From Alphaproteobacteria bacterium MarineAlpha3_Bin3 (GTDB taxonomy: Bacteria > Pseudomonadota > Alphaproteobacteria > Rhodospirillales > Casp-alpha2), in contig PTLK01000117.1 of NCBI GenBank assembly GCA_002938075.1, positions 1 through 6,474 on the forward strand: a stretch of DNA of 6,474 bases, given 5' to 3'. The position numbers and the translations under genes were made by a program. Each line of letters starts with the position of its first letter. Within the stretch, counting starts at the first letter, position 1. Of the stretch, positions 6,024 through 6,474 are shown one piece after another. The notes under the pieces were generated by a model, which did no database searches, was not told where the DNA came from, and saw only the letters and a program-made list of their open reading frames with translations.

Positions 6024-6474
6024 TGGATATCAAACCGGCTGAAATCTCCGCCATCCTGAAAAAACAAATCGCCGGTTTCGGCACCGAGGCCGAAGTCGCG
6101 GAGGTCGGAGAGGTCCTGTCGGTCGGTGACGGAATCGCCCGCGTGCATGGGCTGGACCAGGTCCAGGCTGGCGAAATGGTCGAATTCCCGGGCGGGATCA
6201 AGGGCATGGCGCTGAACCTGGAAGTCGACAACGTCGGCATCGTGATTTTCGGCGACGACCGCAACATCAAGGAAGGCGACACCGTCAAACGTACCGGCGA
6301 CATCGTCGACGTGCCCGTCGGCAAGGACTTGTTGGGCCGTGTCGTCGATGCGCTCGGCAACCCCATCGACGGCAAGGGGCCGATCGTCACCGACGATCGC
6401 GCCCGGGTCGAGGTCAAGGCGCCGGGCATCATTCCGCGCAAGTCGGTCCATGAACCGGTACAGACGGGCTTGAA
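6023..6474 (+). CDS. atpA: F1Fo ATP synthase subunit alpha, 3'-truncated by window edge
   Basis: AtpA is the non-catalytic nucleotide-binding subunit of the F1 alpha3beta3 head. Only codons 1-150 plus two bases are visible; the frame is open to the right edge. The N-terminus MDIKPAEISAILKKQIAGF is typical of the family and binds the delta subunit. It is followed by the beta-barrel domain (about residues 25-95), with GEVLSVGDGIARVHGL (29-44) and GMALNLEVDNVGIVIFGDD (61-79). Next come LLGRVVDALGNPIDGKGPI (103-121) and APGIIPRKSVHEPVQTGL (133-150), which lead into the nucleotide-binding domain. The Walker A motif expected about 20 residues further on is outside the window. The ATG at 6023 overlaps the atpH TAA by one base, and AAGGGA about 8 nt upstream can serve as ribosome binding site. 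Further atp genes (G, D, C) are expected downstream but are not seen. Confidence 0.96.
   Translation, partial: MDIKPAEISAILKKQIAGFGTEAEVAEVGEVLSVGDGIARVHGLDQVQAGEMVEFPGGIKGMALNLEVDNVGIVIFGDDRNIKEGDTVKRTGDIVDVPVGKDLLGRVVDALGNPIDGKGPIVTDDRARVEVKAPGIIPRKSVHEPVQTGL

Overview
The window is GC-rich and densely coding. It looks like a chromosomal housekeeping region of an alphaproteobacterium, possibly Rhodospirillales-like, although the order cannot be fixed from sequence reading alone. Two things point to this group. The F1 part of ATP synthase starts with atpH followed directly by atpA, with no atpB/E/F genes upstream, as in the split atp operons of Alphaproteobacteria. The priA gene also lies just upstream of atpH, an arrangement familiar from that class.

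Layout from left to right: (1) the 3' part of a major facilitator superfamily (MFS) transporter gene on + (to 1169), whose 5' end lies outside the window; (2) a leftward operon on -, made of a DUF484 gene (2892 to 2116) followed by xerC (2119 to 1166) and joined by a TTGA stop/start overlap; (3) a 97-bp divergent intergenic region with a perfect TATAAT facing the DUF484 gene; (4) priA on + (2990-5209); (5) a 253-bp non-coding stretch with several small inverted repeats; (6) atpH (5463-6023) and the first 150 codons of atpA (6023 to the right edge), joined by a TAATG overlap.

Functionally, XerC resolves chromosome dimers, PriA restarts collapsed replication forks, and AtpH/AtpA belong to the F1 sector and stalk of ATP synthase. 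DUF484 proteins are uncharacterised but commonly sit beside xerC. The MFS gene has no visible functional link to the others.

I saw no mobile element, CRISPR array, tRNA, rRNA, phage gene or defence system, and no evidence of a new biological system. The observations worth a second look are small-scale: a 4-bp tail-to-tail overlap in which the transporter's lysine codons double as an antisense T-tract after xerC, the divergent DUF484/priA promoter region, and the structured leader upstream of atpH. All genes appear intact apart from the two cut by the window edges.
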